Positions 51,751 to 61,200 of a stretch of 64,000 nt of DNA are shown piece after piece. The notes beneath the pieces were generated by a model. The model saw nothing but the letters and a program-made list of their open reading frames with translations, was not told the origin of the DNA and ran no database searches. The position numbers and the translations under genes were made by a program. Source of the DNA: Pedobacter psychrodurus. Lineage in GTDB: Bacteria; Bacteroidota; Bacteroidia; Sphingobacteriales; Sphingobacteriaceae. The stretch lies in the NCBI RefSeq assembly GCF_004331735.1, contig NZ_SJSO01000002.1:186001-250000 (forward strand), written 5' to 3'. How positions within the stretch are numbered: the stretch's first letter is position 1; each line of letters starts with the position of its first letter.

Positions 51751-53871
51751 ATGTCAATCGATACGAAAAGTTATAAGCACGTAAGCTATTTGTGGGATGA
51801 AGAGGAAGCCGCAAAACTTGCTGGTGATGAAGTTGCCCTCTTAATTTATCGCTCAAATTTATTGGGTGCAGATTTACGCTTAACCAATTATGGAGGTGGA
51901 AATACCTCGTGTAAAGTATTGGAAAAAGATCCGCTTACCGGCCTAGAAACCGAAGTAATGTGGGTAAAGGGGTCAGGTGGCGATTTAGGTACCTTAAAGA
52001 AAAGTGGCCTTGCAGCATTATATGTTGATCGTTTACGCAGTCTGAAAAACATCTATCGTGGTGTCGAGCATGAAGATGAAATGGTTGAACTGTTTAACCA
52101 CTGCATTTTCGATTTGAGCTCTAAAGCACCATCAATCGATACACCTTTGCATGGTTTCCTACCATTTGCGCATATCGATCATTTGCACCCGGATGCGGCC
52201 ATCGCAATTGCGGCGGCTAAAGATGGTAAGAAAATTACTCAAGAATTATTTGGCGGAACAATTGGTTGGGTTGAATGGAAAAAACCGGGTTTCGAATTGG
52301 GCCTGCAATTAAAACAGTGTTTGGATGAAAATCCGGGTATCCGTGGGATTATGTTAGGCTCACACGGCTTGTTTACCTGGGGAGATACGGCCTACGAAAG
52401 TTACCTGAATACTTTAGAAGTGATCGAAATCTGTTCTGATTACCTCAACCAAAATTATGGCAAAAAAGGTCCTGTTTTTGGCGGACAAAAAATAGAAAGT
52501 GCAGTTGCGGATCAACGTAAAAAACAAGCAGCTGCTTTAGCGCCTGTATTGCGTGGCTTATGCTCTTCTAAACAACATATGATCGGTCATTTTACCGATG
52601 ATAGCCGTGTTTTAGAATTCATCAATTCTAATGATCTTGATCGCCTTGCTCCAATGGGAACCAGTTGTCCTGATCACTTTTTAAGAACTAAAATCAGTCC
52701 GCTAGTTTTAACTTTAGCCAGCGATGTCGACTTATCGAATGTTAAGGTATTAAAAGAAACACTTGAGCCTGCTTTTGAAGCTTATAGGGCCATGTATACA
52801 GATTATTACGAAGCCTGTAAACATCCTAATAGTCCTGCCATTCGCGATACTAACCCAGTGGTTATTTTGTATCCTGGAATCGGAATGTTTACCTTCTCCA
52901 AAGATAAGCAAACGGCTAGGGTTGCTGCAGAATTCTATACCAACGCCATTAACGTAATGAAAGGTGCTGAGGCCGTTTCTGAATATACTTCATTACCACA
53001 TCAAGAAGCTTTTAATATCGAATATTGGTTGTTGGAAGAAGCAAAATTACAGCGTATGCCTAAGCCAAAACCTTTAACAGGTAAAATTGCGTTGATTACG
53101 GGTAGTGCCGGTGGAATTGGTAAAGCGATTGCTAAAAAGTTTGTTGCTGAAGGTGGTGTGGTGATCTTAAACGACATGAATGCCGAGCGTTTGGAAGAAG
53201 CGGGTAAAGAATTTGCAAGCCTATATGGTAAAGATTCTTACAGCACTGCAATTTTAAATGTAACCAGCGAAGAAGATATTAAGCAAGCTTTCGATTCGGC
53301 TGCTTTGGCTTTTGGTGGGGTAGATATTATTGTAAACAATGCAGGATTATCGATCTCTAAAACCATTGCTGATCATACCGAAAAGGATTGGGATTTATTA
53401 TATGATGTTTTGGTAAAAGGTCAGTTTTTTATCACTCAGGCTGCAACAAATACGATGCAAAAGCAGAATATTGGCGGCGATATCATTAATATTGTAAGTA
53501 AGAATGCTTTGGTAAGCGGACCCAATAATGCTGGTTATGGCAGTGCAAAAGCAGCTCAATTACATTTAAGCAGGTTAAACGCTGCCGAATTGGGTGCCGA
53601 TAACATCCGTGTAAATGTGGTTAACCCAGATGCAGTAATCAGTGATAGCAATATCTGGGCAGGTGGATGGGCTGAAGGCCGTGCAAAAGCCTATGGTGTT
53701 ACCGTTGCAGAGCTACCGGCTTATTATGCAAAACGTACATTGTTAAACCAGATTATATTACCAGATGATATTGCCAATGCCTGTTTCGCCTTTGTAGGTG
53801 GCTTGCTGCATAAATCAACCGGAAATGTTTTAAATGTTGATGGCGGAGTAGCCATGGCATTTGTAAGATAA
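51751..53871 (+). CDS. rhaEW: Rhamnulose-1-phosphate aldolase/L-lactaldehyde dehydrogenase fusion
   Basis: A 706-residue two-domain enzyme. Residues about 20-400 form a class II aldolase/adducin-type domain (RLTNYGGGNTSCKVLEKDPL, DTPLHGFLPFAHIDHLHPDA with zinc-binding His residues). Residues about 440-706 form a short-chain dehydrogenase (ALITGSAGGIGKAIAKKFVA, VNNAGLSIS, YGSAKAAQLHLSRLNAAELG with Y-x-x-x-K). It is predicted to split L-rhamnulose 1-phosphate into dihydroxyacetone phosphate and L-lactaldehyde and then oxidise the aldehyde to L-lactate, the RhaEW variant of the pathway. Confidence 0.92.
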   Translation: MSIDTKSYKHVSYLWDEEEAAKLAGDEVALLIYRSNLLGADLRLTNYGGGNTSCKVLEKDPLTGLETEVMWVKGSGGDLGTLKKSGLAALYVDRLRSLKNIYRGVEHEDEMVELFNHCIFDLSSKAPSIDTPLHGFLPFAHIDHLHPDAAIAIAAAKDGKKITQELFGGTIGWVEWKKPGFELGLQLKQCLDENPGIRGIMLGSHGLFTWGDTAYESYLNTLEVIEICSDYLNQNYGKKGPVFGGQKIESAVADQRKKQAAALAPVLRGLCSSKQHMIGHFTDDSRVLEFINSNDLDRLAPMGTSCPDHFLRTKISPLVLTLASDVDLSNVKVLKETLEPAFEAYRAMYTDYYEACKHPNSPAIRDTNPVVILYPGIGMFTFSKDKQTARVAAEFYTNAINVMKGAEAVSEYTSLPHQEAFNIEYWLLEEAKLQRMPKPKPLTGKIALITGSAGGIGKAIAKKFVAEGGVVILNDMNAERLEEAGKEFASLYGKDSYSTAILNVTSEEDIKQAFDSAALAFGGVDIIVNNAGLSISKTIADHTEKDWDLLYDVLVKGQFFITQAATNTMQKQNIGGDIINIVSKNALVSGPNNAGYGSAKAAQLHLSRLNAAELGADNIRVNVVNPDAVISDSNIWAGGWAEGRAKAYGVTVAELPAYYAKRTLLNQIILPDDIANACFAFVGGLLHKSTGNVLNVDGGVAMAFVR

Positions 53872-53887
53872 TAAGTGACCAAATCCT

Positions 53888-54014
53888 CGGTCCGTGTCCT
53901 CACAGACCGAAATGAAGATTGGTGGTCTGTGGAGACACAGACCACGGAGAAATAAAAATAGTTTAAAATTCAGTTTTAGTGAGTTATTTAATCGGTCTGT
54001 GTCCCCGCAGACCG
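53888..54014. repeat. Three 22-bp hairpins with GGTCTGTG arms
   Basis: Three short palindromes at 53888-53909, 53923-53944 and 53993-54014. Each has arms of the kind CGGTCTGTG / CACAGACCG around a four-base loop (tcct, gaga, tccc). The middle one has TGGTC/GACCA in place of CGGTC/GACCG, a paired change, and is inverted relative to the other two. They lie in the 240-base gap between the aldolase and isomerase genes of the rhamnose operon. Confidence 0.75.
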
Positions 54015-54061
54015 ACAAATAACTTTTTAAACATATTAAAGAAATAATCGTCCTGGTTTGA

Positions 54062-54080
54062 ACGGCGATTGTAACGCCGT
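54062..54080. promoter_or_regulatory. Inverted repeat upstream of rhaI
   Basis: ACGGCG (54062-54067) and CGCCGT (54075-54080) with a 7-base loop and outer GGTT/AACC pairing, 31 bases before the rhaI start. It could be a hairpin that protects or controls the 3' half of the operon transcript. Confidence 0.4.
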
Positions 54081-54111
54081 AACAATTAACCTAACAAAAC
54101 CAAATATTCAA

Positions 54112-55392
54112 ATGAATATCGAGCAGAACCAAATAGAAAAACATAACGACTCCCTTTTAACATCGCATCAGCGCAAACTTTCTTTTTTAAAAGAAGATTG
54201 GGCACACATTGATGTGGAAAGCGTAATCCAAAAACTGGTTGATTTTCAGATTGCGATTCCGAGTTGGGCATTGGGCACAGGTGGAACACGTTTTGGCCGT
54301 TTTGCCATTACCGGTGGAGAGCCGCGTACCATTGAAGAAAAAATTGAAGATGTTGGTCTGCTTCATGCTTTAAACGGTGCAAGTGGTGCAATTTCACTTC
54401 ACATTCCATGGGATATCCCGCAAAATGCAGAAGCTTTAAAAACGCTAGCATCTAGTTATGGTTTAAAATTCGATGCCATGAACTCGAATACCTTTCAAGA
54501 TCAGGCAGGTTCTGCACATAGCTATAAATTTGGTTCATTGCAGAATGTAAATAAAGACATCCGCAAGCAGGCAATTGATCATAATATCGAGGTAATTAAA
54601 CACGGTATCGCACTGGGATCTGATGCTTTAACTGTTTGGCTTGCCGATGGTTCTTGTTTCCCCGGACAGCTTAATTTTCGCAAAGCTTTCGAAAATACTT
54701 TAGAAAGCCTTCAGGAAATCTATTCAGCTTTGCCAGAAGATTGGAAAATGTTTGTGGAGTACAAAGCATTCGAACCTAACTTTTATTCAACTACGGTTGG
54801 CGATTGGGGACAATCATTGCTTTACGCAAGTAAACTGGGTAAAAAAGCTTATACCCTGGTCGATTTGGGCCACCATTTGCCTAATGCAAACATCGAGCAG
54901 ATTGTTGCTTTATTGTTAATGGAAGGAAAATTGGGTGGTTTCCACTTCAACGATTCAAAATATGGTGATGATGATTTAACTGCTGGAAGCATTAAACCTT
55001 ACCAATTGTTTTTGATTTTTAACGAGCTGGTAGAAGGCATGGATGCAAAAGGTATGAACCATGCAAAAGATTTAGGTTGGATGATAGATGCTTCGCATAA
55101 TGTGAAAGATCCCTTAGAAGATTTATTACAATCGGTGGAAGCGATTATGATTGCCTATGCACAAGCCTTATTGGTTGATAGAAAAGCGTTAAACGAAGCG
55201 CAGAACAACAACGATGTAGCAAAAGCACAGGAAATTTTACAGCATACTTTTCGTAGCGATTTAAGGGCTTTAGTAGCCGAAGCCAGATTGAGAGCTGGAG
55301 CAGCCTTATCACCGATCGCCCTTTACCGCGGTTTAGAAGTTAGAAATAAGTTAGTTAATCACCGCGGAAATACTGTTGCCACAGGTTTGTAA
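54112..55392 (+). CDS. rhaI: L-rhamnose isomerase (TIM barrel, RhaI type)
   Basis: A 426-residue sugar isomerase of the RhaI group, distinct in sequence from E. coli RhaA. The start at 54112 is preferred because the upstream extension runs through a hairpin region. The TIM-barrel core includes PSWALGTGGTRFGRFAITGG, GSDALTVWLADGSCFPGQLN, WKMFVEYKAFEPNFYSTTVG with a metal-binding Glu, YTLVDLGHHLPNANIEQIVA and GGFHFNDSKYGDDDLTAGSI with further metal ligands. It converts L-rhamnose to L-rhamnulose. The kinase gene follows after 15 bases. Confidence 0.93.
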   Translation: MNIEQNQIEKHNDSLLTSHQRKLSFLKEDWAHIDVESVIQKLVDFQIAIPSWALGTGGTRFGRFAITGGEPRTIEEKIEDVGLLHALNGASGAISLHIPWDIPQNAEALKTLASSYGLKFDAMNSNTFQDQAGSAHSYKFGSLQNVNKDIRKQAIDHNIEVIKHGIALGSDALTVWLADGSCFPGQLNFRKAFENTLESLQEIYSALPEDWKMFVEYKAFEPNFYSTTVGDWGQSLLYASKLGKKAYTLVDLGHHLPNANIEQIVALLLMEGKLGGFHFNDSKYGDDDLTAGSIKPYQLFLIFNELVEGMDAKGMNHAKDLGWMIDASHNVKDPLEDLLQSVEAIMIAYAQALLVDRKALNEAQNNNDVAKAQEILQHTFRSDLRALVAEARLRAGAALSPIALYRGLEVRNKLVNHRGNTVATGL

Positions 55393-55407
55393 ATAGAGAA
55401 ATAGAAA

Positions 55408-56793
55408 ATGCCTAAACCTGTTATTGCCATATTTGATGTTGGAAAAACGAATAAAAAACTGTTTCTGATCGACGAAAACTACAGTATTGTTTACGAGCGG
55501 TCAGCACGTTTTGTAGAAACAGTTGATGAAGATGGCGAACCATGCGAAAATCTCGAAAGTCTGCGTTCATCAGTGTACGATTCGCTGCATCAGGTTTTGC
55601 AGTTGAAAGAGTTTGATGTTAGGGCCATAAATTTTTCTACTTATGGTGCCAGTTTTGTTTATCTCGATGAAAATGGCAATCCGCTAACACCGCTTTATAA
55701 CTATTTAAAAGAATACCCGGAGGAGCTTAAAAAAGCTTTTTATGCAAAATATGGGGGTGAGGAGAAGATTTCGTTAGAAACGGCCTCACCAATTTTGGGC
55801 AGTTTAAATTCGGGGATGCAATTGTATCGCCTGAAGCACGAAAAGCCTGAAATATTTAAAAAAGTGAAGTGGGCTTTACACCTGCCTCAATATTTAAGTT
55901 ATTTAATTACGGGTAAGGCCGTGGCCGATATTACCAGTATAGGCTGCCATACCCAGCTTTGGGATTTCAATAAAAGTGAATACCATAACTGGGTTACTAC
56001 CGAAAAAATCAATGAGAAATTTGGTGCATTCACGCCTGCAGATTCCAGCCTAAAAACTGATTTCGAAGGGAGCAGCGTAAAGGTTGGTGTTGGCCTGCAC
56101 GATAGTTCTGCAGCGCTGATTCCCTATCTGGCCAATTTTAATACACCGTTTGTACTCATTTCAACAGGAACCTGGTGTATCAGTTTAAACCCTTTTAACC
56201 AGGAACCTTTAACCGCCAATGAACTTAAACAGGATTGCCTGTGTTACATGCATTTTAAAGGTAAGGCAGTTAAGGCTTCACGTATTTTTGCGGGTTACGA
56301 ACATGAAGTGCAACTTAAACGGATAGCAGAACATTTTGATCGGGCGGCATATCTGTTTAAACATTTGAAGTTTAACCCTTCAATGATTTTGAAACTGGCC
56401 AATAAAATCCCTGAAAACCAACAGGAGCAACAGGGCTTTTCGGCAAGTTCTGCCTTTCCTGCGCGTGATCTGAACCTCTTTCAAACGGCAGAGGAAGCCT
56501 ATCACCAATTGATTTTCGACCTGATTAAACAGCAGATTTATTCATTAAAGCTAATTTTAAATGCAGGCGTGAAAAGAATTTTTGTAGATGGAGGCTTCGG
56601 TAAAAATGCAATTTACATGCATCTGTTGGCTACCTCTATTCCAGATATTGAGGTTTATGCCTCTTCAGTTTCGCAGGCTACGGCAATCGGTACAGCGCTG
56701 GCAATAAACGATGCCTGGAACGAAAACCCTGCACCAACGGATATGATCCAGTTAAAATACTATTCTGCCATACAACGTACACTAGATTTTTAG
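55408..56793 (+). CDS. rhaB: Rhamnulokinase (FGGY family)
   Basis: A 461-residue carbohydrate kinase of the FGGY family. It opens AIFDVGKTNKKLFLIDENYS (phosphate-1 motif), with YGASFVYLDENGNPLTPLYN, GLHDSSAALIPYLA, FVLISTGTWCISLNPFNQEP (phosphate-2/adenosine region) and FVDGGFGKNAIYMHLLATSI. In the pathway it phosphorylates L-rhamnulose to L-rhamnulose 1-phosphate. The length is slightly shorter than E. coli RhaB but normal for the Bacteroidota type. Confidence 0.92.
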   Translation: MPKPVIAIFDVGKTNKKLFLIDENYSIVYERSARFVETVDEDGEPCENLESLRSSVYDSLHQVLQLKEFDVRAINFSTYGASFVYLDENGNPLTPLYNYLKEYPEELKKAFYAKYGGEEKISLETASPILGSLNSGMQLYRLKHEKPEIFKKVKWALHLPQYLSYLITGKAVADITSIGCHTQLWDFNKSEYHNWVTTEKINEKFGAFTPADSSLKTDFEGSSVKVGVGLHDSSAALIPYLANFNTPFVLISTGTWCISLNPFNQEPLTANELKQDCLCYMHFKGKAVKASRIFAGYEHEVQLKRIAEHFDRAAYLFKHLKFNPSMILKLANKIPENQQEQQGFSASSAFPARDLNLFQTAEEAYHQLIFDLIKQQIYSLKLILNAGVKRIFVDGGFGKNAIYMHLLATSIPDIEVYASSVSQATAIGTALAINDAWNENPAPTDMIQLKYYSAIQRTLDF

Positions 56794-56835
56794 GAATTTC
56801 CTTATATTCGAAATCCCTAGACTAAGATAACCATT

Positions 56836-57867
56836 TTGAAACCAGAAGATTTAATCCCCTACATTAACGTCGACGAGTATTCGTCGACGCCAAAATACAA
56901 GCAGTTAACGAATGCTATTTTGGCCGCAATTGAAAGTGGTAAACTTCTGAAAAATAGCTTATTGCCGTCTATTAATGAGCTTAGCTTCAGTTTGGAAATG
57001 TCGAGAGATACCGCCGAAAAAGGTTACCGTAACCTTCGTAAACTGGGGGTGGTAGATTCTGTACCGGGCAAAGGTTATTTCATTATCAATACCGATTTTT
57101 CACGTAAACTAAAGGTCTGTCTGCTTTTTAATAAGCTCAGTACGCACAAAAAGATCATTTACGATTCCTTTACCAAAACCCTGGGCGAGCATGCTGCGAT
57201 TGATTTTTATATCTACAACAACGATTTTGCACTTTTTAAAAAGATGATCCTCACCAAACGCGATGACTATTCGCACTTTGTGATTATTCCACATTTTTTA
57301 GAAGGGGGTGAAAATGCACACGAAATTATCAATACCATCCCAAAAGAAAAACTCGTTATCCTCGATAAACTTTTACCCGGGGTAACAGGAGATTATGCTG
57401 CGGCTTACGAAAACTTTGCGCAAGATATTTACGCTGCTTTAGAGCAGGCTTTAGATCGGCTTTCAAACTACCGCACGCTAAAAATTATTTTTCCAAAAAA
57501 CAGCTATTTTCCGCACGAAATATTAACTGGTTTTTACAGGTTCTGCCAGCAATATGCTTTCGATCATAAGGTAATCCACAACATTAAAGATGAAGAAATT
57601 AATCCAGGCGAGGTATATATCAACCTGATGGAAGATGATCTGGTGATGCTCATTGAACGTTTAATTGCGCAAAAACTTAAGATCGGAAAAGATGTTGGCG
57701 TAATTTCTTATAACGAAACGCCCTTAAAAAGGATTATTTTGGATGGGATTACTACAATCTCGACCGATTTTAGCGCATTGGGCGCTCAAGCCGCCGGATT
57801 TATTCTCAATGGAAAAACGGAGAAAATAGCTGTGCCTTTTTATCTGAACCTACGTAAGTCGCTTTAG
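56836..57867 (+). CDS. GntR-type regulator with sugar-binding domain, probable rhamnose regulator
   Basis: A 343-residue regulator with an N-terminal winged helix of the GntR type (about 15-85: YKQLTNAILAAIESGKLLKN, LLPSINELSFSLEMSRDTAE, GYRNLRKLGVVDSVPGKGYF) and a periplasmic-binding-protein-like effector domain (about 92-343: VCLLFNKLSTHKKIIYDSFT, PKEKLVILDKLLPGV, GVISYNETPLKRIILDGITT). It starts with TTG, 42 bases after the kinase gene, so it is co-transcribed with the pathway it most likely controls, with rhamnose or rhamnulose as probable effector. No operator could be identified with confidence upstream of rhaT. Confidence 0.88.
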   Translation: MKPEDLIPYINVDEYSSTPKYKQLTNAILAAIESGKLLKNSLLPSINELSFSLEMSRDTAEKGYRNLRKLGVVDSVPGKGYFIINTDFSRKLKVCLLFNKLSTHKKIIYDSFTKTLGEHAAIDFYIYNNDFALFKKMILTKRDDYSHFVIIPHFLEGGENAHEIINTIPKEKLVILDKLLPGVTGDYAAAYENFAQDIYAALEQALDRLSNYRTLKIIFPKNSYFPHEILTGFYRFCQQYAFDHKVIHNIKDEEINPGEVYINLMEDDLVMLIERLIAQKLKIGKDVGVISYNETPLKRIILDGITTISTDFSALGAQAAGFILNGKTEKIAVPFYLNLRKSL

Positions 57868-57880
57868 TACGTGGTTAGTT

Positions 57881-57964
57881 CGTCATCTCGACTGAAGCGC
57901 AGTACAGAACTTTCGGGAGAGAGCTCTATCTAGACAGATTTCTCGACTGCGTTGCACTCCGCTA
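57881..57964. repeat. Dispersed palindromic repeat, family D, copy 2
   Basis: About 84 bases similar to 50156-50282: CGTCATCTCGACTGAAGCGC, TTTCGGGAGAGA and AGATTTCTCGACTGCGTTGC are shared, but the left hairpin is reduced. It directly precedes a family B repeat in the 392-base gap between the regulator and the helicase gene. Confidence 0.7.
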
Positions 57965-57991
57965 CCATCTACAGATTTAAATAAAAAGGGT

Positions 57992-58086
57992 CGTCATTGC
58001 GAGGCACGAAGCAATCTTAATGCGCACGCTAGTAGCGATCGTTGTAAGATTGCTTCGTCGGCTGAAAAAGCCTTCTCGCAATGACG
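57992..58086. repeat. Dispersed palindromic repeat, family B, copy 2
   Basis: A 95-bp element with terminal CGTCATTGCGAG / CTCGCAATGACG inverted repeats and the inner GAAGCAATCTTA / TAAGATTGCTTC pair. It is the reverse complement of the element at 17239-17347, with several differences. The remaining 170 bases before the helicase gene are AT-rich and featureless. Confidence 0.8.
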
Positions 58087-58259
58087 ACTCCTCGCAGCCT
58101 ATTAATTCACTAAAATCCCACTGTCATTTATATGGGTTTTTATGGAATAAATTTTTCCTCGAAAACGATTCTATTAATTAATTGTGCATAAAAATCCAAA
58201 ATGGAGTTTTAGCTAAAACTTATTAATGATTACTTTTAGCAATTAGCTATTTAGTTTAA

Positions 58260-61200
58260 ATGAGTGAACAGACAACCGCGCATCTAGTATCAGAACAAAA
58301 TCCTTACGATTATATTTTAAAGGATTTTAACCTGAAAAATCTGAGCCAGATTGTTATCCTCAAACATTTAAGCGGACTGTTCCATACGGATGTTAAAGGC
58401 TTTTACCAACTTTTTCCAGAGCAGATTGAAATCGATTTTGCATCCTTTAGCGATGAGGCCTCAGGATTGCCTTTTCCAATTGTTCAGGTGCAGCAGAATG
58501 AAAACTCAGTAAAACTTTCCTGCCGATGCGCTACGCCGAAGCATAAATTGTGTGAGCATCAGGCTAGGGTCTTGTATAATATTCTTCAACGTCAGGATCT
58601 GCTCATTTTTTTTAACAGCAACTTGCGGAAGCAAAAGCTTGCTAAAATTGCGATCGATTATGGATTGGAAAAAGAAGAAAATCTTGATCTTCTTTTTAAC
58701 CTGAAATACGAAAATAGTCAGCTAGATATTCGTCCAAAAATGGAGGCCCTCCAGCCATTCAATAAAGAGGCCCAGCAAAATCTGCAGGAACTTTTACTGC
58801 CAGGAACTAAACCCAAAACAAAATTACAGGCTAAAAACGATCGGGGTAAAATGATCCTTGTTTTTGGGCAACACCGCTATTACAACAACTTAACAGTAGA
58901 ATTATTCGAAGCCGAAACCACTAAAAATGGCAAGGTTAAAAACCCGATAAAGGGAATTAATCCGAGCGATTTACTCTTTAAAACAAATGATAATGATCAG
59001 GTAAAGTTTTATAGTGGCATTACCACTTTTCAGCAAAATTACAATAGCGATCAAAGCGAAGCTGAGGTAGAAGCTTTAAAAGCGATTGTAAAAAATCCTC
59101 AACAAATTTCTTTTTACCTGCAGGATAGTAAACAGTCTGGGGCTATTCAAGCTTCGACCATTACCGCGGTTGATGTACATTTGTTGGAAGTAGACCTGCG
59201 TCTTTCTGTAAACCAACGCGATGATTATTACGAAATTACAGGTCGGCTGATTATCGAAGGGAAATCATACGAACTGGACAACCTGGTATTGGTACACCAG
59301 TATTTTGTTAAACTTAAAGATCAGCTTTATTTGATCGGCAGGCTTGATTTTTTACGTGTAATCGGGTTTTTCAAAAAGCAGAGCAACAGATTAATCCTGC
59401 ATAAAACAAAATATCACGAGTTTCAAAAAGTTATTTTAGTGCCTTTAGAGGGAAGTATCCATGTCGATTATTCTTATTTAAAACCTGCAACCAAAAGTCA
59501 GATCGAAGAAAAAGGTTTTGATCTCGAAAATGAGCAACTGATTTACCTGTCAGAATCTGAAGAATATATTCTCCTTACGCCGGTAATGCGCTACGGAAAC
59601 TTAGAAATACCTGTTCTGTCTAAAAAGCAGATCCAGGCGCAGGATAAACTCGGTAATCTCTTTACCTTACATCGTGACGAAAATGCCGAGTTGCAGTTTA
59701 TCGGAAACGTGTTGAAACAGCATCCTTATTTCTACGATCAGGAAACCAACGATTCTTTTTACTTGCACCGCAAACGGTTCCTGGAAGAAGCCTGGTTTCT
59801 CGAAGCTTTTGAGGTATGGCGCAATAAAGGCATTCATATTCTAGGTTTCAACCAGCTCAAAAACAATAAACTGAGCGAATTTCAGGCGAAAATTAATATC
59901 GAGGTATTAAGTGGGACAGATTGGTTCGAAACTAAAGTAAAGGTAAAGTTTGGCAAACAACAGGTTGCGCTGAAACACCTGCATAAATCGATCCGGAATA
60001 AAAGCAAGTTTGTAACACTTGATGACGGAACGCAGGGCATACTGCCACATGAATGGATCGAAAAATTTGCTGCTTATTTTAGTGCGGGCGAAGTAACCGA
60101 AGATGCTATTCTTACACCAAAAATTAAATTTGCTTCTCTCAATGAGCTTTATGAAGATGCTTTATTGGATGGGGATGTAAAGAACGAACTGAAACTGTAC
60201 AAGCAAAAATTTGAAGGAACAGATTCGATCCAGGAGGTAGAGGTGCCGAAAGGTTTAACAGCAACATTACGCCATTACCAGAAAGATGGTTTAAACTGGC
60301 TCAACTTTCTAGATGATTTTAATTTCGGTTCTTGCTTGGCAGATGATATGGGATTGGGTAAAACCATTCAGGTTTTAGCTTTCATTTTATCACAGCGTGA
60401 AAAAGTAAAGCACAATACAAACTTAGTGGTTGTTCCTGCTTCATTAATCTTTAACTGGAAGGCAGAAGTAGAGAAATTTGCCCCGTCTATAAAGGTAAAA
60501 ACCATTTATGCAGGCGAACGGACCAAAACCACCGATACTTTCGATGATTATGAAATCATTTTAACCTCTTACGGAACGCTGCTCTCTGATATCCGTTTCT
60601 TAAAAGATTACCGCTTTAACTATATCTTTTTAGACGAATCGCAGCTGATCAAAAACCCCGATTCGCAACGATATAAGGCCGTTCGGATGTTGCAATCGAG
60701 AAATAAAGTAACCATGACAGGAACGCCGATTGAGAACAATACCTTCGATTTATATGGACAGCTGTCTTTCGCTTGTCCGGGTTTGTTTGGTAGTAAACAG
60801 CAGTTTGCCGATTTATATTCAACCCCTATCGATCAGTTTAAGGATAGTAGAAGGGCAGAAGAGCTCCAGAAAAAAATAAGACCGTTTATTCTCCGCAGAA
60901 CAAAAGAGCAGGTAGCGAAAGAACTTCCCGATAAAACAGAAATAGTATTGTATTGCGAAATGGGAGCAGAACAGCGCGAGGTGTACGAAGCCAATAAAAA
61001 GGAAATTCAGGATTTTATTTTGGGTAAACAAGAAGATGAGTTGCCTAAAAGCTCGATGCATGTGCTGAAAAGTATTACCACCCTACGACAGATCTGCAAT
61101 TCGGCTGCGTTATTGGCTGATGGAAAATCTTATTTACAGGCTTCCTCAAAAATTGATGTTTTGATGGAGCAGATTGAAAGTAAGGCAGGGAAACATAAAA

